Source: Cohnella sp. GbtcB17 (lineage in GTDB: Bacteria; Bacillota; Bacilli; Paenibacillales; Paenibacillaceae). Taken from it: a stretch of DNA of 64,000 bases. Numbering within the stretch: position 1 is the first letter of the stretch; the number at the start of each line of letters is the position of its first letter. Below are positions 50,935-60,100 of the stretch, one piece after another. The notes beneath the pieces were generated by a model, which was given only the letters and a program-made list of their open reading frames with translations, ran no database searches and was not told where the DNA came from. Position numbers and translations under genes: made by a program. The DNA is taken from contig NZ_JAGXJW010000001.1 of NCBI RefSeq assembly GCF_019091135.1, forward strand, positions 1 to 64,000, written 5' to 3'.

Positions 50935-53277
50935 ATGAAGCGATTCGGGGCCAAAGCTTATTATATAAAAATGCTGTTATGGATCGGCGTCGCGATATTG
51001 CTCATCGTCGTCGTGCTGTCCGCCGTCGTCTATCTCAATGCCCGGAAGCTGCTCGTCAAAAACGAGTACGCCTCTAGCCAGAAAATATTGTATCAGGTCA
51101 AATACAATATGGAATTCATGGATCAGACGATCGCCAGCCTTTGTCAATCGCTTTATTTGAACAGCGACGTGGCCGCCGTCATGTATGCCAGGCAAGAAAA
51201 TATGGTCGAGGTCGCCAATCGGCTTAACAAAGTGACCAGCTCCGTCACGTCGGCCAATCCGTACATTCATTCTCTTACGATCTACAACCGGAATCTGGAC
51301 CAGACCTACAATGCGGGGAGACCGCTTTTTTTCGAAGACAAGCTGCTGAGCGCGCTGTACGATTCGGACCGGCTGCTGCCCCAGATGAAGCCGATCTTCC
51401 GCAACATTCAGAAGCTGGTGAACGGGAAGACGGAGCCCGAGTACGTATTCTCTTATTTGATGTACGAGATCTCGGCGGACGATCTGAAGCCCGACGGCGT
51501 CATCGTCGTCAACGTCCGCGCCGAATGGCTGCTGGACAATATCGATCAGATCAACATGATCGACAAGCGCAAAGGCGACCGTATTTTTATCATGGACCAA
51601 GCCGGCGAATACCTGGATGACGGAACGGGCGACCGGGATATCATGCAGCGGCTTAAAAGCGACTTGGCAGCCTATCGAACCGCACATCCCGAAGCCGACG
51701 CGGAAGGCTTTTTCCAGCGCAATTACGGCGGCAAGCCGTATTTGATCACGTATACGAATGTCGACGACGCAGGGATGACGCTGCTCAAAACTCAGCCGGT
51801 CCTCGAAGTGTATCGATCGATCGACAGGCTCCGTACCAGCATTTTGCTCATTACGCTGATCGCCCTGCTGCTGGCGCTCGTCGTCTCGATCCTTATCTCC
51901 CGGACGATCTATCGGCCGATCGGCAATCTGGTGAACGCCGTGAGACAGAATAGGCCGGGAAGATCGGTCGAGGCCGAAGCTGAAGTCGTCGACGAGATTT
52001 CTTATTTGAATACCGTCTATCGAAAATCGATGGAGGAGCTGCATGTTTTTTACCAGGAAAAGGACCGCTACAAGGATGTCGTTAAGCATTACTGGCTGAG
52101 CCGGCTGCTTGCGGAGCGCTTCTCCATCCCGGCGGCCGAGCTGGCGCCCCTGTTCGAGGAGACGAGAATTGCCCTGCCGCTGTCGGGCGCGTATGCGGTC
52201 TGTCTGCTCAAGATCGATAACTATAAGGAATTCCAGCAGCGCTTCTCCGCCAAGGATAAGGAAACGATCCGGTTCGCCCTCATCAACATCGCCTCCGAGA
52301 TCGTGGGCGTCAAGTATGCGAACGAAGGCATCGATATGAAGGAGGATCATGTCCTGCTCATCGTTGGCGTGCCTGAAACGGATGCCGGCTGGCTAGATGG
52401 GCTCGCGGCGCTTCTGACAGAGGCGCAGGACCATTTTTCCCGCTTTTTCAAAGTGACCTTCACCGCTTCGATCAGCGGCAAGACGGAGACGCTCGGCGGC
52501 TTGCACGCGTTGTATACGCAAGCGATGGATCAGTCGATGTACCGTCTCCAACTGGGCCACGGCTCCGTCATCACGCAGGAGCGGCTGCGGGGACGCGCGG
52601 ACAACAAAAAGACGAGCTATTCCAAGGAATTGGAAACATGGCTGATGGAGACGATCAAGTCGGGCAATATATCCGCGATGAAAGATGTGCTGGCGAGCCT
52701 GTTCGAGGAGATGGCTGCGCTGAATTATCACAATGCGCTGATCTCGATTCTCCGTCTGGCGGACGCCGCGATCGAAGCGCTGGAGAAGGCGAAGGTGACG
52801 CCGGCGCCCTCGCTGCAGAAGGCATCGATCGGCAGGCATGTGCTGGAGAAGGAGACGATGGCCGAGATCGAGCGCATCGTCTGGAGCGGGCTGCGGGATT
52901 CGTTCAACAAGGAGACGGCCGAGGATACCGATGCGCTCAACTACTTTGTCGTGGACGCGGTGACGGAGTACGTCCATCGCAACTATCAGGATCCCGGCCT
53001 CAGCCTGTCTTCGATCGCCTCGATGATGAAAATCTCTACGCGGAGCTTGAGCAAAATCTATAAAGACGCGACGCAGCTGTCGATCGCGGACCTGATCAAC
53101 GGCGTGCGGTTGACCAAGGCGGCGGAGCTGCTTATCCAGGAGGATCTGAGCGTTTACGAGGTCGTGCAGAAGGTCGGCATTACGAACGAGACGTATTTTT
53201 TCAGTCTGTTCAAAAAGAAATACAAGATGACGCCGAAGGAATATGCGCTCCAGCGAAAAGCGAACCAAATGAACTAA
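50935..53277 (+). CDS. Membrane-anchored AraC-family sensor-regulator (YesN/Msm-type)
   Basis: 780 residues from ATG 50935 (AAAGGAG 8 bases upstream). Membrane helix MLLWIGVAILLIVVVLSAVV, extracellular Cache-like sensing region (about 40-300), second helix ILLITLIALLLALVVSILI, a short cytoplasmic linker and GGDEF-like scaffold, and a C-terminal AraC DNA-binding pair (LSLSSIASMMKISTRSLSKI, YEVVQKVGITNETYFFSLFK). Such one-piece sensors switch on neighbouring sugar ABC transporters. It sits just before the transporter genes at 53511 and is ended by the terminator at 53319. Confidence 0.88.
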   Translation: MKRFGAKAYYIKMLLWIGVAILLIVVVLSAVVYLNARKLLVKNEYASSQKILYQVKYNMEFMDQTIASLCQSLYLNSDVAAVMYARQENMVEVANRLNKVTSSVTSANPYIHSLTIYNRNLDQTYNAGRPLFFEDKLLSALYDSDRLLPQMKPIFRNIQKLVNGKTEPEYVFSYLMYEISADDLKPDGVIVVNVRAEWLLDNIDQINMIDKRKGDRIFIMDQAGEYLDDGTGDRDIMQRLKSDLAAYRTAHPEADAEGFFQRNYGGKPYLITYTNVDDAGMTLLKTQPVLEVYRSIDRLRTSILLITLIALLLALVVSILISRTIYRPIGNLVNAVRQNRPGRSVEAEAEVVDEISYLNTVYRKSMEELHVFYQEKDRYKDVVKHYWLSRLLAERFSIPAAELAPLFEETRIALPLSGAYAVCLLKIDNYKEFQQRFSAKDKETIRFALINIASEIVGVKYANEGIDMKEDHVLLIVGVPETDAGWLDGLAALLTEAQDHFSRFFKVTFTASISGKTETLGGLHALYTQAMDQSMYRLQLGHGSVITQERLRGRADNKKTSYSKELETWLMETIKSGNISAMKDVLASLFEEMAALNYHNALISILRLADAAIEALEKAKVTPAPSLQKASIGRHVLEKETMAEIERIVWSGLRDSFNKETAEDTDALNYFVVDAVTEYVHRNYQDPGLSLSSIASMMKISTRSLSKIYKDATQLSIADLINGVRLTKAAELLIQEDLSVYEVVQKVGITNETYFFSLFKKKYKMTPKEYALQRKANQMN

Positions 53278-53318
53278 ACGCTGCGTGTCAGGCGATATTA
53301 TGGAGAACGATTACTAAG

Positions 53319-53358
53319 CGAGCCTTGCGCCGGGAGCGGTGCGGGACTCGTTTTTTTT
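53319..53358 (+). terminator. Intrinsic terminator after the sensor-regulator
   Basis: CGAG...CGCC pairs with GGTGCGGGACTCG around a GGAGC loop, followed by eight T residues (53351-53358). Confidence 0.75.
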
Positions 53359-53413
53359 ATGGGCCGGTCATGAATTCGCAAATTGCTCCAATCGCGCGCT
53401 TCGATGCATGTTT

Positions 53414-53442
53414 TTGCAGGAAAATGCCGTTTTTAAAATATA
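53414..53442 (+). promoter_or_regulatory. Candidate promoter of the sugar ABC operon
   Basis: TTGCAG (53414-53419), 17-base spacer, AATATA (53437-53442), about 70 bases before the first permease start. A weak -10 suits an activated promoter. Apart from this, the gap 53359-53510 shows nothing. Confidence 0.35.
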
Positions 53443-53510
53443 CATTCCCGCCTTCCGCGCCTTAAAGTTGGCTTATCACGACAAGCAATGCGAAAAGGAA
53501 GTGCGGTCAC

Positions 53511-54413
53511 ATGATCAGGACGATCAAAAGAAACTTCGGATTATCGATGTTGGCGCTGCCGGGATTTCTGCTCATTATTCTTTTTAACTACGTGCCGCTG
53601 TACGGCATGCTGCTGCCCTTTAAGAGCTATCGCTACAATCTGGGCATCTGGAACAGCCCCTGGGTCGGCTTCGACAACTTCGGCTTCCTGTTCAATGGGG
53701 ATGTGCTCTTCCGGGTGCTGAGAAATACGCTCCTCTACAATATGACCTTTATCGTGCTGGGCACCACGCTGTCCGTGACGATCGCGCTGCTGCTGTACGA
53801 GCTGAGCCGCCGGTTCGTTAAAGCGTATCAGACCATCCTGTTTATCCCTTACTTTATTTCCTGGGTCGTGGCGGGCTTCGCCTTCCGCTCGCTGTTCGAC
53901 ATGGATTACGGCGTCATCAACCGTGTGCTGGTATCCCTGGGCGAAGAACCGATCCTCTGGTACAGCGACCCCAAGTACTGGCCTTACATTCTGGTGGCGG
54001 CCGCCGTATGGAAGGGGCTCGGATACGGTTCGGTCATCTACTACGCCGCCCTGATGGGCATCGATTCGGAGTATTACGACGCGGCCAAGATCGATGGGGC
54101 GAGCAAGTTCAGGCAGGCGATCTCTATCTCGGTGCCGATGATCAAGCCGATCGTCATCATGATGGTCATCCTGCAGATCGGCAGCATCTGTTACAGCGAT
54201 TTCGGGCTGTTCTACAACGTGACGCTCAATTCGTCCCTGCTCTACAAGACGACGGATGTCATCGATACGTTCGTCTACCGGTCGCTGATCGACATGGGCG
54301 ATATCGGGATGGCGTCGGCTGCCGGCTTTTTCCAATCCATCGTCGGCTTCTGCCTCGTGCTCGCGACCAATTTCATCGTCAAAAAAATCAATCCGGAAAA
54401 TTCTCTTTTCTAA
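53511..54413 (+). CDS. Sugar ABC transporter permease, LplB type
   Basis: 300 residues, six membrane segments (first LPGFLLIILFNYVPLYGMLL). The YesP/LplB signature KSYRYNLGIWNSPWVGFDNF and the ATPase-docking EAA loop AAKIDGASKFRQAISISVPM are present. It forms the oligosaccharide channel with the next gene, 11 bases downstream. As in related operons no ATPase gene is nearby; a shared MsmX-like ATPase elsewhere is expected. Confidence 0.9.
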   Translation: MIRTIKRNFGLSMLALPGFLLIILFNYVPLYGMLLPFKSYRYNLGIWNSPWVGFDNFGFLFNGDVLFRVLRNTLLYNMTFIVLGTTLSVTIALLLYELSRRFVKAYQTILFIPYFISWVVAGFAFRSLFDMDYGVINRVLVSLGEEPILWYSDPKYWPYILVAAAVWKGLGYGSVIYYAALMGIDSEYYDAAKIDGASKFRQAISISVPMIKPIVIMMVILQIGSICYSDFGLFYNVTLNSSLLYKTTDVIDTFVYRSLIDMGDIGMASAAGFFQSIVGFCLVLATNFIVKKINPENSLF

Positions 54414-54424
54414 GGAGTGCAGCC

Positions 54425-55333
54425 ATGAACGGTTCCGTAACGGCTCTCAAGCGGAGTCAACCGACCGCCGGGAAAATGTTTATTCATCTCGTCTTTATCC
54501 TGTTGTGCGTCGCCAGCCTGTTTCCGTTTCTCGTCATCATCGGCACGTCGTTCCAGAGCGAGAACGATATCGTCAAGTTCGGTTATTCCATTATTCCGAA
54601 AAACTTTACGTTCGACGCCTACCGTGTCATCCTGCATGAGCCCAAGGTGCTGTTCCAGTCTTACTTCGTCACGATCGCGACGACCGTCATCGGCTCCCTC
54701 GTCGGGATGTGGGTGACGACGACTTACGCTTACGCGATATCCCGCAAGGACTACCGTTTCCGGTCGTTTCTCGCCTTCTTCATCTTTTTTACGATGCTCT
54801 TCCACGGCGGGATGGTTCCTTCGTACATTCTGATGGTCAAGTGGCTGGGGTTGAAAAACAACATTCTCGCGCTCATCCTGCCCTATCTGATCAGCGGCTG
54901 GTTCGTGCTGCTGATGAAAGGCTTCCTCCAGACGATTCCGGAGGCGGTCATCGAATCGGCGAAAATCGACGGCGCCGGCGAGCTGCGTATCTTCGCGCAG
55001 ATCGTCATCCCGATCTCCAAGCCGGCCTTGGCGACACTGGGCTTGTTCTTCGCCCTCCAATATTGGAACGACTGGTGGCTGACGCTGCTTTACGTCGAGC
55101 ACGACAACCTGATGAAGCTGCAATATTTGCTCATTCGCGTGCTGAAAAACATGGAGTACCTGAATTCGGCGGAAGCCATTCAATACGGACTGGTCAAGCC
55201 GGGCATGCTCGTGCCCTCCTTAAGCGCCAGAATGGCCATGTGTATTTTGGCGGCCGGTCCGATGCTGCTCGTGTTCCCGCTCTTTCAGAAATATTTCGTA
55301 CAGGGCTTGACGGTAGGCTCGGTCAAAGGGTGA
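54425..55333 (+). CDS. Sugar ABC transporter permease, YtcP type
   Basis: 302 residues from ATG 54425, with AAGGAG 7 bases upstream. Six membrane segments, EAA loop ESAKIDGAGELRIFAQIVIP, and the YtcP/LplC-type MLFHGGMVPSYILMVKWLGL. Upstream in-frame codons overlap the other permease and have no ribosome site. The stop is followed by a stable hairpin before the binding protein gene. Confidence 0.9.
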   Translation: MNGSVTALKRSQPTAGKMFIHLVFILLCVASLFPFLVIIGTSFQSENDIVKFGYSIIPKNFTFDAYRVILHEPKVLFQSYFVTIATTVIGSLVGMWVTTTYAYAISRKDYRFRSFLAFFIFFTMLFHGGMVPSYILMVKWLGLKNNILALILPYLISGWFVLLMKGFLQTIPEAVIESAKIDGAGELRIFAQIVIPISKPALATLGLFFALQYWNDWWLTLLYVEHDNLMKLQYLLIRVLKNMEYLNSAEAIQYGLVKPGMLVPSLSARMAMCILAAGPMLLVFPLFQKYFVQGLTVGSVKG

Positions 55334-55340
55334 TAATTAC

Positions 55341-55367
55341 AGCCGTGAGTCTTTTGAGCTTACGGCT
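55341..55367 (+). other. Intercistronic hairpin before the binding-protein gene
   Basis: AGCCGTGAG (55341-55349) pairs with CTTACGGCT (55359-55367), 9 bp with one G-T pair, 9-base loop, no T-run. It could protect the downstream message or slow transcription, the usual means of making more binding protein than permease. Confidence 0.5.
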
Positions 55368-55409
55368 GCTGATTATAAATGAAAGGCATATACAAGGGAG
55401 GCAATCCAA

Positions 55410-57014
55410 GTGAGTCCGACAAGCATGAAAAAGGCAAGATGGATCGGAACGGGGACGTCCGCCATGCTGGCGGCGGCCATGATCGTAAGCGGTTGCAGTT
55501 CGAAGGAAGAGGGCGGCTCGAGCCCGTCCGCAAGCGCCGGCGCCAGTCCGAGCGCGAGTCCAAGCGCCAGCCCGAGCGCCAGCGCGCCCGCTTCGCAGCC
55601 GGCGGATACCGGAGGCGATACCAAGGACTTCGTCAAGCTCAGCTGGTACATGCCGAAGCCGATCGACAATATGAAGGATCAAGCCGCCGTCGAAGCGGAA
55701 GCGAACAAGGTCATCAAGGAAAAGCTGAACGCGGAGCTGCATCTTAATCTGATCGACAATGCCGGCTGGGAAGATAAGATGAAGCTCATCTCGGCGGCCG
55801 GCGAGCCTTATGACATCGTCTTTTCCACGTATGCCTCCAACCGGATCAGCGACAACGTTCAAAAGGGCGCGTTCCTGCCGCTCGACGAGCTGCTGCAAAA
55901 GTACGGCCAAAACATTCTGGCGAAGGTCGACCCCCGCGCCTGGAAGGCCGTTACGTATAAAGGGAAGATCATGGCCATTCCCGCGCAAACGCCGTACGCG
56001 CCGGCCGGCGCGCATGTTTTCAAGAAGGATATGGTGGAGAAATACAAGTTCGATTACAAAAGCGTCAAGAGCATCAAGGACCTGGAGCCGTTCCTGGCCG
56101 AGATCAAGAAAAACGAGCCGAGCATGATTCCGCTCCTGGCTACGGCGAACGGTACCGCGGCGGGCGTCACCTTGTACGACTATACGACGATCACGCCGGG
56201 CATCTCCTATAGCGAGAAGGACGGAAAGATCGTCAAGATATTGGGCGTGCCCGAGAACAAGGAGAACTACAAGACGATCAACGACTTTTACAAAAAAGGC
56301 TATATCGCCAAGGATGCGGCCATCAAGACGGATTATCTGGCCGAAGCCAAGTCGGGCAAGTACGCGGTCATGCGCGATTCGGGCGGCTATACGGAGGACG
56401 GCTCGAAGTCGACGGCGACTTACGGCTTCCCGACGGTAGAGACGCTGGCCGGCTACCCGACGATCTCGACCAACTCGATGACTTCCGCCGCGACGGCGAT
56501 CAGCGCCACCTCCAAGAATCCCGAGCGGGCGATGATGCTGCTCAACGAGATCTGGGGCGACAAGTACCTGCTGAATACGCTGGCCTACGGCGTCGAGGGC
56601 AAAAACTATACGGTCAAGTCCGGCACGGTGAAGGACGACAACCCGACGATCGAAGCGACGACCGGCGCGGATCAGACTTGGGCGATCTGGCACAACTGGC
56701 TCGGCCCGCTGTGGGATCAGTGGGATTCGAACTGGAACTCCACCGCAGCGCTTCAGGAGATGAAGAAAAACAACGACAACGGCAAGGCGTCGGGCATCCT
56801 CGGCTTCATCTTCAATCCTGAGCCTGTCAAGACGGAGATCGCACAGGTGAGCGCCATCCAGAAGGAATCGAATCCGATTCTGACGACCGGCTCGATGCCG
56901 GACTTCGAGAGCTACTATACCGATCTTCAGAAACGATTGGATGCGGCGGGCATGGACAAGATCATGGCCGAGGCGCAAAAGCAGTTCGATGCGTGGAAGG
57001 CGGAAAACAGCTAA
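55410..57014 (+). CDS. Extracellular sugar-binding lipoprotein
   Basis: 534 residues, GTG start with GGGAGG 8 bases upstream. Lipobox IVSGCSS gives lipidation at Cys29. A Ser/Ala/Pro linker (about 38-65, built of PSAS-type repeats) holds the binding domain off the membrane. The body is a type-1 solute-binding protein of the YtcQ/LipO group (VKLSWYMPKPIDNMKDQAAV at the start, YDIVFSTYASNR). It delivers oligosaccharide to the two permeases upstream. Confidence 0.9.
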   Translation: MSPTSMKKARWIGTGTSAMLAAAMIVSGCSSKEEGGSSPSASAGASPSASPSASPSASAPASQPADTGGDTKDFVKLSWYMPKPIDNMKDQAAVEAEANKVIKEKLNAELHLNLIDNAGWEDKMKLISAAGEPYDIVFSTYASNRISDNVQKGAFLPLDELLQKYGQNILAKVDPRAWKAVTYKGKIMAIPAQTPYAPAGAHVFKKDMVEKYKFDYKSVKSIKDLEPFLAEIKKNEPSMIPLLATANGTAAGVTLYDYTTITPGISYSEKDGKIVKILGVPENKENYKTINDFYKKGYIAKDAAIKTDYLAEAKSGKYAVMRDSGGYTEDGSKSTATYGFPTVETLAGYPTISTNSMTSAATAISATSKNPERAMMLLNEIWGDKYLLNTLAYGVEGKNYTVKSGTVKDDNPTIEATTGADQTWAIWHNWLGPLWDQWDSNWNSTAALQEMKKNNDNGKASGILGFIFNPEPVKTEIAQVSAIQKESNPILTTGSMPDFESYYTDLQKRLDAAGMDKIMAEAQKQFDAWKAENS

Positions 57015-57033
57015 ACGAAAACGGTTCGGCAAG

Positions 57034-57062
57034 GCGGCCCAGCTTGGAGAAAGTCGGGCCGC
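57034..57062 (+). other. Hairpin between the binding protein and GH99-like genes
   Basis: GCGGCCC (57034-57040) pairs with GGGCCGC (57056-57062), 15-base loop, followed by TTCTTATG. Too few T residues for a firm terminator; may reduce read-through. Confidence 0.4.
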
Positions 57063-57116
57063 TTCTTATGAATAAGCGTCTGCCTCTACTAACCAAGCAA
57101 AGGGGAATCTTCATTT

Positions 57117-60100
57117 ATGCGTTCAATGAAGAACGGCTGGACCGCTTTCTGTGCGATTGCAATTGTATGCGTTTTCTTTTTGATGGCCGAGCCGCGTTCC
57201 GCATCGGCCGACAGCGCGCCGGCGGGGGCCGCATACCTGGTTGACGAAGACTTTGCGTTTCTGTCCAACCTGGTGCCGGGGGAGAGCCAGCCGTCCGGCT
57301 GGGACATCCGCGCCGCGGGCGGCGCGCTGACGAGCATCTATAACAACACGTTAAAAATCAGCGATGCCAGTACGAGGCTCCCCGTATCGATGAGCCGCAA
57401 GTTCCCGGCCCAGAGCGAAGGGACGCTGACGATGGAATTTCGATTCAAGCCGTTTAGCGTCATTAATGGCTTGCATTGGCAGCTGCTCGGCGGCGATACG
57501 CCCGGCGTCAGCATCGCGACCAGCGCCAGCGGGAGCAATCTCTTGCTGGAGACATCGGGAGGCGGCACGGTGACCTTGCAGGCGTATTCGGCCAATGTCG
57601 AATATGGCGTCAAGGTCATTGCGAATCTGTCCACGCAAAAGACGGATGTCTACGTCAATGGCATCCTGCGGGCGAGCGCCCAAAATTTCGCGAATACGGT
57701 GTCCTCGCTGAACCGCTTCCAGCTGACGACGGGCGTCGCTTCGACGGGCGACTTCTTCTTTACGCCGCTTCATATCTATAAAGGCTACGCGGTCAATGAA
57801 AGGCTGCTGTCGGTCATGCCGGCTTCGGGCAATCTGCCCCAGGATTGGACGGCCGTCCTGAACGGAGGCTCCATTAAGGTCGCCGAGATGCTCAGCGCCC
57901 CGAAGCCGGACGTCAACAGCCTGAAAATCGACGCATCCGCTTCGACCGGCAGCATGACATTGGCCAAGAGCTTCGCCGCGATCTCGGGCGATCTGACAGC
58001 GGAATACAAGATTTTCATTCCCGCGAAAACGGACGGCCTCGCGGCCGAGCTCAGAAGCGGAAGTACGACGGCGATCAAGCTGTTCACCTCGAACGGGAAG
58101 CTGTCGTACGAAGCCGCCGCGGGAACGCCCGTGGAGCTGTACGACTACAAGGCGAATCTGTGGTATCGCCTGAAGGTGGTTCTGAAGCCGGCCTCGCACA
58201 AGGCCGACCTGTACATCAACGGCAAATTGCAGGCAGCGGACGTGAACATCGCGGCAGGCATCGCTTCCGTCGACGGCATCCGGTTCTCCACCTCCGCCGC
58301 GAACAAGGGCCTGATGTGGCTCGACGATATACTTGTTTATGCGAATACGCCGGAGCCTGCGGATTATGTGCCCGCGCCGGCAGCCGTAAGCACCGGCAGC
58401 CAGCTCGTCGGCGTGCAGAGCTGCCCGATGTGGCGGGAGGGGCATCATCTGGGCTGGGACGTGATCAATCCGTTCCCCGACCGGACGCCGTATCTGGGCT
58501 TCTACGACGAGGGCAATCCGGAGACGGCGGACTGGGAGATCAAGTGGATGCTCGAGCACGGCATCGACTTCCAGATGTCCTGCTGGTTCAGGCCGATCGG
58601 GGGAGAAGGCGCGCCGATCAAGGACTCCTACTTGTCCGATGCGCTGGACGACGGCTACTTCAATGCCAAGTACAGCAATCTGGCGCACTTTGCCATCATG
58701 TGGGAGAACCTGAACTCCGCGGCGAAGGACATCGCCGATTTCCGCGACAATCTGGTCCCCTACTGGATCGAATATTACTTTAAGGACCCCCGGTATTTGA
58801 AGGTAGACAGCAAGCCGGTGTTCACCATCTACAACTACGATCAATTCGTCAAACTGGCGGGCGGCACCAAAGAGCTGGCCAAGGATTTGATGGATGATCT
58901 GCGGGACGCGGCGCGCGATGCCGGCGTCGGCGAGCTAACCATCCTGAACGTGTATAACGGCACGAGCGCCCAGGATCTGCAGAACCGCAAGGCCGCGGGC
59001 TTCGACGGCGTCTACGCCTATTCGTGGGGCTCCTTCGGCGGGCATCCCGAATTCCAGAAGCTCAAGCTGACGCTGGAAAACAACGCCGGCGTGCTGGACG
59101 TCATCCCGGGCCTCAGCATGGGCAGAGACGATACCGCCTGGGGGCTGAGCTCCGGGTATTATGCGACCCCGGCCGAATTCAAGTCGCTGGCGCAGTGGAC
59201 GAAGGACACTTATATTCCGTCATTGTCGGCGGGCAATCTGGGCAAGAAGCTCGTCATGCTGGACAACTGGAACGAATACGGGGAAGGTCATTTCATCATG
59301 CCGGCAGGGCTCGCGGGCTTCGGCTACGTGGATGCGATCCGAGACGTATTCGCGGGCGTCAGTACCCACACGGATACCGTGCCGACCGCAACGCAGAAAG
59401 CGCGGATCAACGTCCTGTATCCGGAAGGGCGCGTCGTGCAGAACCGGACCCTGACACCCCCGGCGATATCGAGCAATTCAGTCGCCGCGTGGGAGTTCAA
59501 CACGCCGGGCGACAGCGAGGGCTGGAGCGTGCTGAAGCAGATCGACGCGGTGAGCGTCGCGGACGGCACCTTCACCGGCACCACCAACAACACCGACCCG
59601 GGCATCATCTCGGCGGACCATCTGGGGATTAAGGCGGAGGACGCGCCTTATCTCAAGATCCGGATGAAGAACAGCGCCAACGATATCGACGGCCGCGTAT
59701 TTTTCACGACGGAGCTGGACGGCGACTGGAACGAGACAAAAGCGATGGGCTTCTACGTAATCCCGCAAGACAACGGGTACACGGATTATTACGTGGAAAT
59801 GTGGCGGAACAAGAGCTGGACCGGCAATATCCGGCAGATCCGGATCGATCCGATCTCGGCGATCGGCACGATCAGCATCGACTACATCCGGGCGGTCGCC
59901 GACGATTCGACGGACATCAAGCTGTATATCGACGGCAAGCGGAAAAACTTCAGCCAGCCGGCGCTCGTGCAGGACGGCGCCGTCATGGTGCCGATCAAGG
60001 ACATCTGGCTGCAGCTTGGCGTCCGGTCCGAGTGGGACGCGGCCAATCAGAAGTTTATCGCCGTCAAGAGCGGCAGCGTCTACGAATTAACGGTCGGCAG

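Noticed and set aside
54008-54424. Upstream extension of the second permease frame
   Set aside because: It overlaps the first permease gene in another frame; the ATG at 54425 has AAGGAG at the proper distance and starts the membrane protein.
55410-55620. Ser/Pro/Ala repeat of the binding protein as a mobile or phase-variable repeat
   Set aside because: Imperfect codon repeats typical of lipoprotein linkers; no sign of slippage or broken frame.
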